64,000 nucleotides of DNA from JABDMH01 sp965223165 (GTDB lineage: Bacteria > Bacteroidota > Bacteroidia > Chitinophagales > Saprospiraceae): assembly GCA_965223165.1 (NCBI GenBank), contig CBDCVQ010000018.1, positions 434,001 through 498,000 on the forward strand, read 5' to 3'. The notes beneath the pieces are model-generated. The model did not search any database and had not been told where the DNA came from. It saw only the letters and a list, made by a program, of their open reading frames with translations. Of this stretch, positions 1 through 7,971 are shown one piece after another. The stretch's first letter is position 1; the number at the start of each line of letters is the position of its first letter. The position numbers and the translations under genes are program-made.

Positions 1-1516
1 CACCGGCATCCGCGACGTCTCTCAAGGCATCGGTCTCGAAGCCAAACCCTATGCGACTCTGCGCAACGAGAAGACGGGCACGGACAAAAGTGAAAACCGT
101 GCGACCACCGGATTGGATGTCAACTACAATATCACCGCCAATCTCAAGGCATCGCTGACCATCAACACCGACTTTGCGGAAACCGAGGTAGACGATCGAC
201 AGATCAATTTGACGCGATTTCCGCTCCAATTTCCGGAGAAACGCGACTTTTTCCTGGAGGGTGATGGGATCTATTCGTTTGCTCCGCGAAGCGGCATCAA
301 CCCCTACTTCAGTAGGCGCATCGGACTGAGTGGGGGCCGGCCCATCCCGATTAGGTACGGTGCCCGGATCCTCGGGAGGGTAGGCAACTTGGATGTCGCT
401 GCATTGCACGTGCGCACGGGCAAAAAGGACGACCTTCCCCCAGAAGACTTTTCGGTGCTTCGCCTCAAGCAAAACCTAGGAGCAGAGAGCACCCTGGGTT
501 TTGTCTACACGAGGCGCGCCACGCAAGACGGGGACCTCTTCTCCGAGCCGCTGCAGGATCGGCATACGGTGGGAGCGGACCTCCATTACGGCACTTCTGA
601 GTTTTTTGGTGACAAGAACTTCCAGCTGCAGGCCTTCGTCGTCGTGCACAATGCGCCCACACCAACGCCAGACGGTCTTAAGGGATGGGATCGCTCCTCG
701 CGGGGGCTCCGTCTTAACTTCCCAAACCGCCCCTGGTTTGCGCACTGCTCCTATCGCGAATTTGGTCATGGATATGATCCTGCCGTGGGCTTCAATCGCC
801 GCAACGGCATCAAAAGAGTCGAACCGGCCATCGGGTACGCTCCCATCTTTCGCAACAGCAAGGTGATCCGCGAAATCACCTGGAGAGTCCTATACCAGAA
901 TCTATGGGATTTTGACTTCAAATTGCTCACGCAAAATCTCCAGCTTATCCTCGGTGCGATTCGCTTCGAATCCGGTGAGCGACTGAGCTTCGAGATGTTG
1001 CGAAATTTTGAGCGGCTGACCGGCCCCTTTGACATTCTTCGCGACGAGCGCATCATCGTGCCCGTGGGCGAATATGCCAATTGGACCACCATCATCGAGG
1101 CGAGCACAGCGCCCTTTCGAAAGGTCGTCGGCACGATCGAGTTTCGTCGAGGTGGTTTTTGGACGGGCGACCGCACCGTGTGGGATATCGGCACCATCGT
1201 CAGACTCCGGGCAGGGTTAAATGTCAGCCTTCGCTATGTGCATACGGATGTGCAGCTAGCTGAAGGGAGCTTTGAAACGGATCTATTCCAGTTTGAGGGC
1301 AGTTATGATTTTACGCCTGACCTTTCGATCTCTAGCATCGTGCAGTACGACAACCTCAGCAAGCAATTTGGCATGAACAACCGGCTGCGTTGGATTATCA
1401 CCCCAGGCTCCGACGTCTATCTGGTATTCAACCACAACTGGTTGCGTCACGCAGGGGAGTATCGACTGCTCGATCGAGCATCCGTCCTAAAGGCCAATTA
1501 TACCCACCGGTTTTAG
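1..1516 (+). CDS. DUF5916 family outer-membrane protein (C-terminal part, cut by window edge)
   Basis: The frame is open from base 2 to the TAG at 1514-1516 with no start required inside the window, so this is the 3' part of a longer gene. Its motif order, 'TDFAETEVDDRQINLTRF', then 'PEKRDFFLEG', then 'NPYFSRRIGLS', matches the complete homologue in this window at 36209-38404 (NPDFSQVEVD, PERRQFFLEN, NPFFSRRIGI). That homologue carries an N-terminal carbohydrate-binding (CBM9-like) domain followed by a DUF5916 beta-barrel. The last residues alternate polar and aromatic and end in Phe, as outer-membrane barrels do. The substrate is unknown; the family is often found beside peptidases and polysaccharide genes in Bacteroidota. 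The family assignment is secure, the function is not. Confidence 0.85.
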   Translation, partial: TGIRDVSQGIGLEAKPYATLRNEKTGTDKSENRATTGLDVNYNITANLKASLTINTDFAETEVDDRQINLTRFPLQFPEKRDFFLEGDGIYSFAPRSGINPYFSRRIGLSGGRPIPIRYGARILGRVGNLDVAALHVRTGKKDDLPPEDFSVLRLKQNLGAESTLGFVYTRRATQDGDLFSEPLQDRHTVGADLHYGTSEFFGDKNFQLQAFVVVHNAPTPTPDGLKGWDRSSRGLRLNFPNRPWFAHCSYREFGHGYDPAVGFNRRNGIKRVEPAIGYAPIFRNSKVIREITWRVLYQNLWDFDFKLLTQNLQLILGAIRFESGERLSFEMLRNFERLTGPFDILRDERIIVPVGEYANWTTIIEASTAPFRKVVGTIEFRRGGFWTGDRTVWDIGTIVRLRAGLNVSLRYVHTDVQLAEGSFETDLFQFEGSYDFTPDLSISSIVQYDNLSKQFGMNNRLRWIITPGSDVYLVFNHNWLRHAGEYRLLDRASVLKANYTHRF

Positions 1517-1612
1517 CAGTTCCGAATTAGCAAGTTCTGAGTTCCGAGTTAGCGAGTTCCGAGTTAGACCACAGTCGCGAGCTCGCCCAAAACTCAAGTC
1601 ACTCAGAACTCA
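1517..1612. repeat. Degenerate short tandem/inverted repeat after the DUF5916 gene
   Basis: Directly after the stop codon there are about three degenerate copies of a 15-base unit like GAGTTCCGAGTTAGC. An inverted 10-base match follows: AGTTCTGAGT at 1533-1542 against ACTCAGAACT at 1601-1610. The palindrome GCGAGCTCGC at 1577-1586 recurs at 38872-38881 in the large repeat block. The 14-mer CACTCAGAACTCAA at 1600-1613 recurs at 3589-3602 on the far side of the group II intron. The stretch codes for nothing I can support. Confidence 0.6.
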
Positions 1613-1613
1613 A

Positions 1614-1686
1614 TCCGGGTAGAGCGGATCGTTACCTCCCCGCTCCCCCACAGATCCGTACGAGCGGATTTCCCGCATACGGTTCC
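1614..1686 (-). ncRNA. Group II intron domains V and VI
   Basis: On the minus strand, 1685-1653 folds like domain V. GAACCGTA pairs with TACGGATC around a GCGG/CCGC inner stem with a GAAA-type loop and a short bulge. From about 1650 to 1617 a second hairpin (GAGCGG pairing with CCGCTC, loop GGAGGTAACGA) fits domain VI, with an A-containing loop for branching. At the place of the usual AGC catalytic triad I read AAC, which leaves an A-A mismatch opposite. The fold is drawn by eye. Confidence 0.6.
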
Positions 1687-1688
1687 TC

Positions 1689-2972
1689 CTACAAGGGCTT
1701 CGCTAAAGGATAGCGGTGATACACTTTGGGTCTGAGTAAGGGCTGCCACTCCTTGATGAGTTGGTTATACCTCGTCCAGTTCCAGGATCGTTTCCCGCCT
1801 CTTCTGTTTATCCACTTGAATAGTAGGCGCTTCACTCCTTCGAAGTACCTGACTATACCCCGGCTGTTAAAGGTAATCCCATAGTAATTGTAGTAGCCTC
1901 TTAACTTACGGTTCAGATCCTCGATTAACTGGCCAATGGGCCGGTGTCGATGCTGCCGTATCCACTGACTCACTTTATGTAAGGACTGGGTCAGCTTATG
2001 GCTGCTGGTCTTGCGCTTCAGAACAGGGTTGCCTCTTTTGCTTTTGCCCAGATAATGGGTAAAGCCCAAAAAGTCAAAACTCCGCGCTCCGCGCTTTCCA
2101 CTCCCCAGATCGATCAGGCGGGTCTTGTCCTCATGGAGGCTCAATCCATACTTGCCCAAACGTTTCGGTAGTACGGCCAGCACCCGCTCCGCATCCGCTT
2201 GGTCGCTAAAACACATCACAAAGTCATCCGCATAACGGATCAAACTGCTTCTGCCCCTTAGCCGACCTTGCACTTGCTCACTAAACCACTCGTCCAGTAC
2301 ATAATGCAGATAGATATTGCCCAACAACGGGGAGATGATGCCCCCTTGTGGGGTACCCTCTTTCGGGTAGTGCACCTGCCCATCCTCTAGTATCCCCGCT
2401 TTCAGCCACTTATCTATCTGTCTGCGTATCACTCCATCTTTTATCCGGCGATCCAGAAACCCCCGTAACTGCTGGTGGTTTATACTGCCGAAGTAATTGC
2501 GTAGGTCTGCGTCTATGATATAGCGCTTGCCTTCATAACTTACTTCCTTGTACAAGGCCTCCAACGCCTGATGCGCTGACTTCCCTGGCCTGAACCCGTA
2601 CGAATAGCTATAGAACTCCTGTTCATACACCGGCGTCAAAACTCTAGTCACTGCGCTTTGCAGGACCTTGTCCTCCACCGTCGGTAGCCCTAACGGCCGC
2701 TGACCATGCCCCTTCGGTATATACGCTCGGCGTATATGGGGAGCACGGTAGCTACCACCCTTGAAGGCCGTATGCAGGGTCTCTATGCTCTGCTCATAGT
2801 GCTCCGCATAATCCGCCCAACTCTGGCCGTCCACTCCGCTGGCACCCTTTTTATTCAGGCCCAGAAAGCTTTCTGCCAAAAAGCCTGGCGTGATATAGCT
2901 GTGCAGGTTCGTCAGCGCTCCAGACGGATGTTCCCGTGATCTGGTCGCTATCTGCATCTCTACTGTTGACAT
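1689..2972 (-). CDS. ltrA: Group II intron reverse transcriptase/maturase
   Basis: This 427-residue intron-encoded protein splices and mobilises its host intron RNA. The reverse transcriptase fingers/palm run from about residue 35 to 310, with the block 'KGHGQRPLGLPTVEDKV' (about 87-103), the conserved 'GTPQGGIISPLLGNIYL' (about 206-222) and the catalytic YADD at 247-250. A maturase (domain X) region follows at about 320-410, with 'LNRKLRGYYNYYGI'. There is no C-terminal HNH endonuclease: the protein ends soon after 'RPKVYHRYPLAKPL'. Endonuclease-less maturases are typical of several bacterial intron classes that use replication-fork or single-strand targets. A purine-rich AGAAGG sits directly before the ATG. 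The frame is intact, so the protein could be active even if the ribozyme is not. Confidence 0.95.
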   Translation of the reverse strand: MSTVEMQIATRSREHPSGALTNLHSYITPGFLAESFLGLNKKGASGVDGQSWADYAEHYEQSIETLHTAFKGGSYRAPHIRRAYIPKGHGQRPLGLPTVEDKVLQSAVTRVLTPVYEQEFYSYSYGFRPGKSAHQALEALYKEVSYEGKRYIIDADLRNYFGSINHQQLRGFLDRRIKDGVIRRQIDKWLKAGILEDGQVHYPKEGTPQGGIISPLLGNIYLHYVLDEWFSEQVQGRLRGRSSLIRYADDFVMCFSDQADAERVLAVLPKRLGKYGLSLHEDKTRLIDLGSGKRGARSFDFLGFTHYLGKSKRGNPVLKRKTSSHKLTQSLHKVSQWIRQHRHRPIGQLIEDLNRKLRGYYNYYGITFNSRGIVRYFEGVKRLLFKWINRRGGKRSWNWTRYNQLIKEWQPLLRPKVYHRYPLAKPL

Positions 2973-3608
2973 CCTTCTCTTGTCTCTGGTACTCGTAATG
3001 TTTCCAATATGCAGACCCCTTGTAAGGTATCCCCCTTCCCTAATCCGTGGCTCTCGTGGAGTCGATTTCCCACTTTTCTAACGGTACTATGAGGATACTA
3101 AGACTGCCTCCGTCCTTCTCCGCGCCTTCGGTCTCCCTCGGCTACGCATACCTCCACCTTGATGCCTTTTCTGCTCGCTTCCGCGGTGGCATCATCGACC
3201 ACGGTCGCTCGGATGTTTGCGGTCAGGTCATCCATGCCCGTACTCGTGAAGGAGACGGTAGGCTCTCCCATGTTCCCATGGTTCCCTGCTGACTCTGAAC
3301 TGTTTCTCAACCCCGGCCGATTCGCCACCACTCGTCTGTAACGTGGCTTTGATCTCGCCCCAACCGTGAACATAGTTAAGGCATCAGCATTTCGTTCTCT
3401 TTCGAGGCTATCTACCAGTCCTTCATCAGTCGCTGTCTACGCTTCGTGCCAACATCTCTATTGACTACGCAAGACTCGCTTCCGGCGGTTGACTACTCCT
3501 TACCGAACGGGACTCCCACCCGTAGGGACATTCTTTGATCGGATACTTTTATCCTTATCAACTCCATGGATTTTGCATGGCGCAAGCTCACTCAGAACTC
3601 AACCCCAC

Positions 3609-5696
3609 TCACATCGTTTCCCCAAAGTGTCTCTCCTTGAAGGCTTCATGCTTTCTCTTTGCCCTTTCTACGATGCTACGAAATTCAGGCCGCTCCCGTA
3701 TCGGATCCAGGGCTGGGTCAATTTCAAAAGTGCGATGAGGGAAATATCCCAGATCCACCGCCTTTGCCAAGAGTTCAAGGCCATAGTCATAATCGCCCAA
3801 CATGATATTTACCACGAGCCAGGCATAAATAGATTCAGGATCATTGACCTTTTCTTCGATCTGCCTGATGCGTGGAATCCAGCCTTCCGTCTGGCCATTG
3901 AGATAGGCCAACTTGCTGCCTGCCCAAAGGCCAAGGGTATTCAGTGAGTCGATCTGCCAGGCCTTCTCCAGCATCTCGATGGCTTTGTCTTCATCCCCCA
4001 TCATCATGTATGCTGTACCCTGCCATCCGGCCGAAAACCCGCTGCCATCCTCATACCGTTTAAAGAACTGTACCGCCTCGTGATACCTTCCGGACAGAAG
4101 GTAGGCTAGGCCGCCAGACCTGAATAGTCGATCATTGGGATCAATGGCAACGGCCCTATCCACCTGCCTAATCGCTTCATCAAGCATGCCAGCATACCGA
4201 TAAATGTAGCCCAGCACGAAGTGGGCATTGGCATTGTTGGGATTGAGGTCTAGCATCTTCCGAGCGAAAGCCACGGCTTCCGTTTTCTCATTCAGCTCGG
4301 TCTTGATCATCGCCAAATTACCTAATGCAGTGAGCAGTCCCCCATTGAGCCTGAGTGCGTGTTGCATCGCGACCTCCGCCTCTCCAATGAGCGCCGATCG
4401 ATTATCTCCTTGTCTATAGCGCGCTAGTTGTTTCAACCGCATACCCAACTCATTGTATGCCGGCGCATAAGTAGAATCCAGTTCAATGGCTTGGTAAAGC
4501 ATATCGATGGCGAGCTCGCTTCCGTCCACACTCAGAGGATAATCCACTGCCTTCAAATAATACTCATAGGACAAAGGGCTGCGGGGCACGTCCTTCACCA
4601 TTCGGTCGCGCTCGCTGGGAGTAAACTGAATCTCTAACCCATCGATCACCTTGTCGGCGACCATGTCTTGCAGGTGAAATATGTCCGTCATCTCTTCCTG
4701 GACGGTTCCTCTCCACTGTACATTATTCTCGTCGACATCAATCAGCTCCAGATTCAACCGCACCATGCCCTGATTCTTCATATAGTGCCCCATCAAGACG
4801 TACTGTACGGCGAGATCATCACCGACCTTCTGTGGATCGATTACCTCCTTGACATACTTTCGAATCGAACTGGAAGGCCTGACTGAGACATTCTGGAGAT
4901 AGGCCAACGCGTTGATCACCTGATCCACTAAAGCAAAACCGAGAAAATCGATCTCCGCCTCCTGGGAAATGTTGGAAAAGGGCAAAGCCGCCAGTGTGAT
5001 CAATTCCGGTGTCGTACCGACGGAGGGGCTGGAGTCATCGGCTGACCATGGAAGAAATCGCCAGCCCAGGACCGTCAACAACAGTAGGCTGATGGCCAAG
5101 ATGACACCTTTCTTCGTTTGTGCTCCAAGCGCCCTGCGTGGAGTTCGGGCCGTCTGTAAGGCTGTCAGCTCTGGCACCGCCAAACCGTCGGCGACCAGGG
5201 CATAGATCTCGATGGCCTTTGGCACGTTCTTCAGACGAATTGATCCCAACTGCTTTGCCTCAAACTCAGGCTTGTTGACGATATCGCTATATACCTTACC
5301 GGTGAATAGGACACTGTCTGGTACTGCCAAGCTCTCCACCCTAGCGGCAATGTTGACCCCGTCTCCAAAGACATCACCATTTTGAAAGACGACCTCTCCC
5401 AAATGGATGCCAACACGTAGTGTGATGTCCGCATCCCGGGCGGCAGAAACAATATCCTTGGCGCAGCTCAATGCCTCCGTGGTACTTGGAAAGCTTGCCA
5501 GAATGCCATCGCCCATTTCCTTGAGCCACTGACCGCGATACCTCTCGATCAGTGGACGCTGCAACTTGCGATTGAGCTCCAATACTTGAAATGCCCTGGC
5601 CTCATCGCTACCCATCATGGCGGTGTAGCCGACGATGTCGGTGAACATGATCGCTGCTAATCTACGGTCTGAGCGCATCCCCTTGGTTGAGTTCAT
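3609..5696 (-). CDS. Class III adenylate/guanylate cyclase with TolB-like and TPR regions
   Basis: A signalling protein of about 695 residues. The N-terminal class III cyclase domain has the first metal site in 'IMFTDIVGYT', the substrate lysine and second aspartate region in 'WLKEMGDGILASF', and the Asn/Arg transition-state pair in 'GDGVNIAARVE', so it should be catalytic. One membrane helix follows ('VILAISLLLLTVLGW'), then a TolB N-domain-like region ('TLAALPFSNIS' to 'YVLMGHYMK'), then tetratricopeptide repeats to the C-terminus. The cyclase therefore faces the cytoplasm and the TPR part the periplasm. The reading frame extends to an ATG at 5750; I prefer the ATG at 5696 because the family usually starts just before 'RRLAAIMFTD' and a promoter-like TACCTTTG lies at 5766-5759, which would leave the 5750 start almost leaderless. 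The nucleotide made is unknown. Confidence 0.85.
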   Translation of the reverse strand: MNSTKGMRSDRRLAAIMFTDIVGYTAMMGSDEARAFQVLELNRKLQRPLIERYRGQWLKEMGDGILASFPSTTEALSCAKDIVSAARDADITLRVGIHLGEVVFQNGDVFGDGVNIAARVESLAVPDSVLFTGKVYSDIVNKPEFEAKQLGSIRLKNVPKAIEIYALVADGLAVPELTALQTARTPRRALGAQTKKGVILAISLLLLTVLGWRFLPWSADDSSPSVGTTPELITLAALPFSNISQEAEIDFLGFALVDQVINALAYLQNVSVRPSSSIRKYVKEVIDPQKVGDDLAVQYVLMGHYMKNQGMVRLNLELIDVDENNVQWRGTVQEEMTDIFHLQDMVADKVIDGLEIQFTPSERDRMVKDVPRSPLSYEYYLKAVDYPLSVDGSELAIDMLYQAIELDSTYAPAYNELGMRLKQLARYRQGDNRSALIGEAEVAMQHALRLNGGLLTALGNLAMIKTELNEKTEAVAFARKMLDLNPNNANAHFVLGYIYRYAGMLDEAIRQVDRAVAIDPNDRLFRSGGLAYLLSGRYHEAVQFFKRYEDGSGFSAGWQGTAYMMMGDEDKAIEMLEKAWQIDSLNTLGLWAGSKLAYLNGQTEGWIPRIRQIEEKVNDPESIYAWLVVNIMLGDYDYGLELLAKAVDLGYFPHRTFEIDPALDPIRERPEFRSIVERAKRKHEAFKERHFGETM

Positions 5697-5758
5697 GGTT
5701 GACTCATACAAGATAGCAAAGTCAGGTAGGACGATAGCCGATGATTCCATCAGCGCAA

Positions 5759-5766
5759 CAAAGGTA
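5759..5766 (-). promoter_or_regulatory. Possible Bacteroidota -7 element for the cyclase gene
   Basis: On the minus strand the bases read TACCTTTG, an exact match to the known Bacteroidota -7 consensus TAnnTTTG. No clear -33 TTG is visible at the usual distance, so this is tentative. It lies in the 170-base gap between the divergent cyclase and cupin genes. Confidence 0.35.
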
Positions 5767-5920
5767 GGTTAGCCTTTTTGAACTCCTCTTACCTTGCATT
5801 GCAAAATCCTTACCTTGGTTAGGTCTCGTGTGGACAACCGGCCCAGGCGACGATAGAAGGGCCATCGGAGGGGTAAAGAGCCTGGTCGTGCGGACCGATC
5901 ATAAACTAAGATGAGCACCT

Positions 5921-6988
5921 ATGAGTGAAAGCCGGGCCCAGATCATACTCGCAAGTGAGAATCTGGTGGACGATATGCGCTTTTTGGAGACGCTCCACTT
6001 CCGATTGGACCGGATCTATCCTGACGATGATCCCTCGGTAGCTGAGATGTCTGGCCACCAGATCCATATCCGACTGGATCGCGCAGCCGCTTCCGTGCCC
6101 GTAAATATTGAAATATTGACGGACGACCCGGACCTGCTCACCCGCAACTCCAACCCCCGGATCGCTCCAAACGGGTGCCGGTTTACGTTTCGCCCACAGG
6201 CCTACAAGATGCCCCAGCCGCACACCAAGCATGTCTTTGAGGTGCGCCAACTTCGCGATCAGGAGCCTTGGGTGATTGGCCGTGCGGATATGCTTTATCA
6301 CGATCTCCTGCCCGGCCGACTGGGTGGGGCCATGATGGCCTCGCATATTCGGATACCCGTGGGCGGGCCCGTGCCCGACATGGTGCACTTTCACAGCATT
6401 GGCTTTCAACTCATCTACTGTTATCGGGGCTGGGTCAAGCTGGTCTATGAGGACCAAGGTCCGCCATTTGTGCTGGCTGCCGGCGACTGCGTCACCCAAC
6501 CGCCGGAGATCCGTCACCGGGTGCTGGAGGCCTCTGACGAACTGGAAGTCATTGAAATCGGGGTGCCGGCCGAGCATATGACGACGATTGACCATGACAT
6601 GGAGCTCCCTACGCTTGCCTATCGGCCAGATCGCGTTTTTCAGGGGCAGACCTTCTGCCGACACCAACTGAGACATGCCATCTGGCAGCCCTGGCGCCTA
6701 GACGGCTTCGAACATCGAGATACGGGTGTGGCCAGGGCCTCAGACGGATTGGCAGCCGTGCATGTCGCCAGACCACAATCGCCCACTCCGGCAGACATCT
6801 CGACGAGCCATGACTTTGATATCCACTTCACATTTGTCCTGCAGGGAAGTCTGGTGCTTGGAGCAGCAGCACATGACGATCGGACGCTCAAGGAGGGGGA
6901 CACGTTTGTTATCCCTCCGGGATTGACCTATCAGTTGTCGCGTTTGTCAAGCGATCTAGAACTATTGGAGATCACTCTTCCCGGGTGA
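5921..6988 (+). CDS. Cupin protein with VOC-like N-terminal segment
   Basis: A 355-residue soluble protein. Residues 1 to about 75 ('AQIILASENLVDDMRFLETL', then 'HQIHIRLDRA') resemble one half of a glyoxalase/VOC module. Two cupin barrels follow. The first, at about 150-215, holds metal-ligand-like 'MVHFHSIGFQLIYCYRG' and 'PEIRHRVLEA'. The second, at about 285-355, has 'EGDTFVIPPGLTY' but few histidines, so only the first cupin is likely to bind a metal. There is no signal peptide. The gene is divergent from the cyclase gene and convergent with the Liv operon (28-base gap). An open frame on the opposite strand (5906-6676) has no recognisable domain and was discarded. The substrate is unknown; a sugar- or oxalate-type cupin role cannot be told from sequence alone. 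Confidence 0.75.
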   Translation: MSESRAQIILASENLVDDMRFLETLHFRLDRIYPDDDPSVAEMSGHQIHIRLDRAAASVPVNIEILTDDPDLLTRNSNPRIAPNGCRFTFRPQAYKMPQPHTKHVFEVRQLRDQEPWVIGRADMLYHDLLPGRLGGAMMASHIRIPVGGPVPDMVHFHSIGFQLIYCYRGWVKLVYEDQGPPFVLAAGDCVTQPPEIRHRVLEASDELEVIEIGVPAEHMTTIDHDMELPTLAYRPDRVFQGQTFCRHQLRHAIWQPWRLDGFEHRDTGVARASDGLAAVHVARPQSPTPADISTSHDFDIHFTFVLQGSLVLGAAAHDDRTLKEGDTFVIPPGLTYQLSRLSSDLELLEITLPG

Positions 6989-7016
6989 TTGCCCAGCTCT
7001 GAGGGCCAGAACTCCT

Positions 7017-7898
7017 CTACTTTTCCAGTGCATAGGCCACCACCCGATTGTCAAAGAAGGTAGGGACCAACAACAAATTCTTATCGATGACATAGTCGAT
7101 ATCGGCGGCGTTGATCTCTCGGTCCCGGGTATCCAGCAGCTGATATCGTTGCCAATCGGAGGTGACATAAAAGAGTTGGCCCCGCCAGCTGGAGGCCAGG
7201 TAGTCGCCATTGCCCACCGGCACAATGCCATCGCCGTGACCGAGATCTCCTACCAGATCTGTTATCTCTCGATTTTCCAGATCGATGGATTTGAGCATAC
7301 TGGTATTGCTGGTGATCATCAGCAGCCGATCCTCTTCAGCAAAGAGCCCATTGGGACGCCCGAAATCGGACTCCATGACCAACTCCACTTTGTTCTCTCG
7401 CAGGGCAAAGAGCCGGTTGCTGTCCGAGCCAGATATGTAGACCACGCCTCCTCCTACCGTGATGTCGTTGAGGGTGGGTGTGCCTTCCACGGGATAGCGC
7501 TGGATGATCTTACCCGTCTCCCGGTCGATCTCGACGACCTCATCAATGTCGGCTACAAAGAGGGAGCCATCACGTATGCCCATACCCTTCGGACCATGGA
7601 GATCGGTCACCCATTGTAAGTCGAGGATCTGACCCCGGAGGTCCAGCTTAGAGATGAATCCATTGCCATCCTTCTCCCAAGGATTCAGGTTGACATTGGC
7701 CACATAGATGACTTGATAGTCAGGGTCGTATAGGACCGATTCCGGCGTACGAAGGGTGGTGTCTGTCTGCCATTGTGCGCGGATGGTTGGCACCGACGTC
7801 TCCTCCGCGCCTTCTGCAGTGTCTAGTGCAGGCTCACTCGGTCCCGAGCCGCAGGCGCTCACCAGCAGAGGCGCCATCAGCGCAAGGAAATACTTCAT
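7017..7898 (-). CDS. Beta-propeller (SMP-30/NHL-like) lipoprotein
   Basis: An exported protein of 293 residues. The ATG at 7898 is chosen because it gives a clean lipoprotein signal, MKYFLALMAPLLVSACGSG, with lipobox LVSAC; the longer open frame to 8009 would bury it and overlap the upstream gene. The mature part shows propeller strands typical of SMP-30/gluconolaconase/NHL folds ('SVLYDPDYQVIYVANVN', 'PKGMGIRDGSLFVADI', 'NDITVGGGVVYISGSD', 'FGRPNGLFAEEDRLLMI'). It is the last gene of the Liv-type transporter operon, 73 bases after the binding-protein gene. It could be a periplasmic lactonase or a sensing/scaffold protein; catalytic metal ligands cannot be assigned by eye. Confidence 0.75.
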   Translation of the reverse strand: MKYFLALMAPLLVSACGSGPSEPALDTAEGAEETSVPTIRAQWQTDTTLRTPESVLYDPDYQVIYVANVNLNPWEKDGNGFISKLDLRGQILDLQWVTDLHGPKGMGIRDGSLFVADIDEVVEIDRETGKIIQRYPVEGTPTLNDITVGGGVVYISGSDSNRLFALRENKVELVMESDFGRPNGLFAEEDRLLMITSNTSMLKSIDLENREITDLVGDLGHGDGIVPVGNGDYLASSWRGQLFYVTSDWQRYQLLDTRDREINAADIDYVIDKNLLLVPTFFDNRVVAYALEK

Positions 7899-7971
7899 AA
7901 GACAAGTGACGTTGTGTCCCCTGAAGTTAGGGATTTCCACTGTCTCGAGGCACCGGATCACGTTCTGGCCC

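Larger units (their letters stand above)
1613..3591 (-). mobile_element. Group II intron with internal maturase gene
   Basis: The element is on the minus strand. It contains a maturase gene (1689-2972), about 620 bases of structured non-coding RNA 5' of it (2973-3591), and domain V/VI-like hairpins 3' of it. The 3' end is proposed at 1613, where minus-strand sequence reads ACCCGGAT followed by exon TGAGTTC and so ends in the expected AY. The 5' end is proposed at 3591, reading GTGAGC, close to the GUGYG rule. Exon bases TTCTGA (3597-3592, minus) can pair with TCAGAG at 3298-3293, a possible IBS1-EBS1 contact. The end points are inference; the presence of an intron is firm. It lies between the DUF5916 gene and the cyclase gene and interrupts neither. 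Confidence 0.8.

Noticed and set aside
1533..1610. Terminator for the DUF5916 gene made by AGTTCTGAGT/ACTCAGAACT
   Set aside because: The arms are 58 bases apart with no T-run; more likely part of the degenerate repeat.
1689..2972. Diversity-generating retroelement reverse transcriptase
   Set aside because: Domain X and the RNA domains mark it as a group II intron maturase; there is no template or variable repeat pair.
3098..3588. Small frames inside the intron 5' region
   Set aside because: They lie in the folded RNA part of the group II intron and have no homology to known families.
5906..6676. 256-residue frame opposite the cupin gene
   Set aside because: No domain, and the plus-strand frame has clear cupin motifs.
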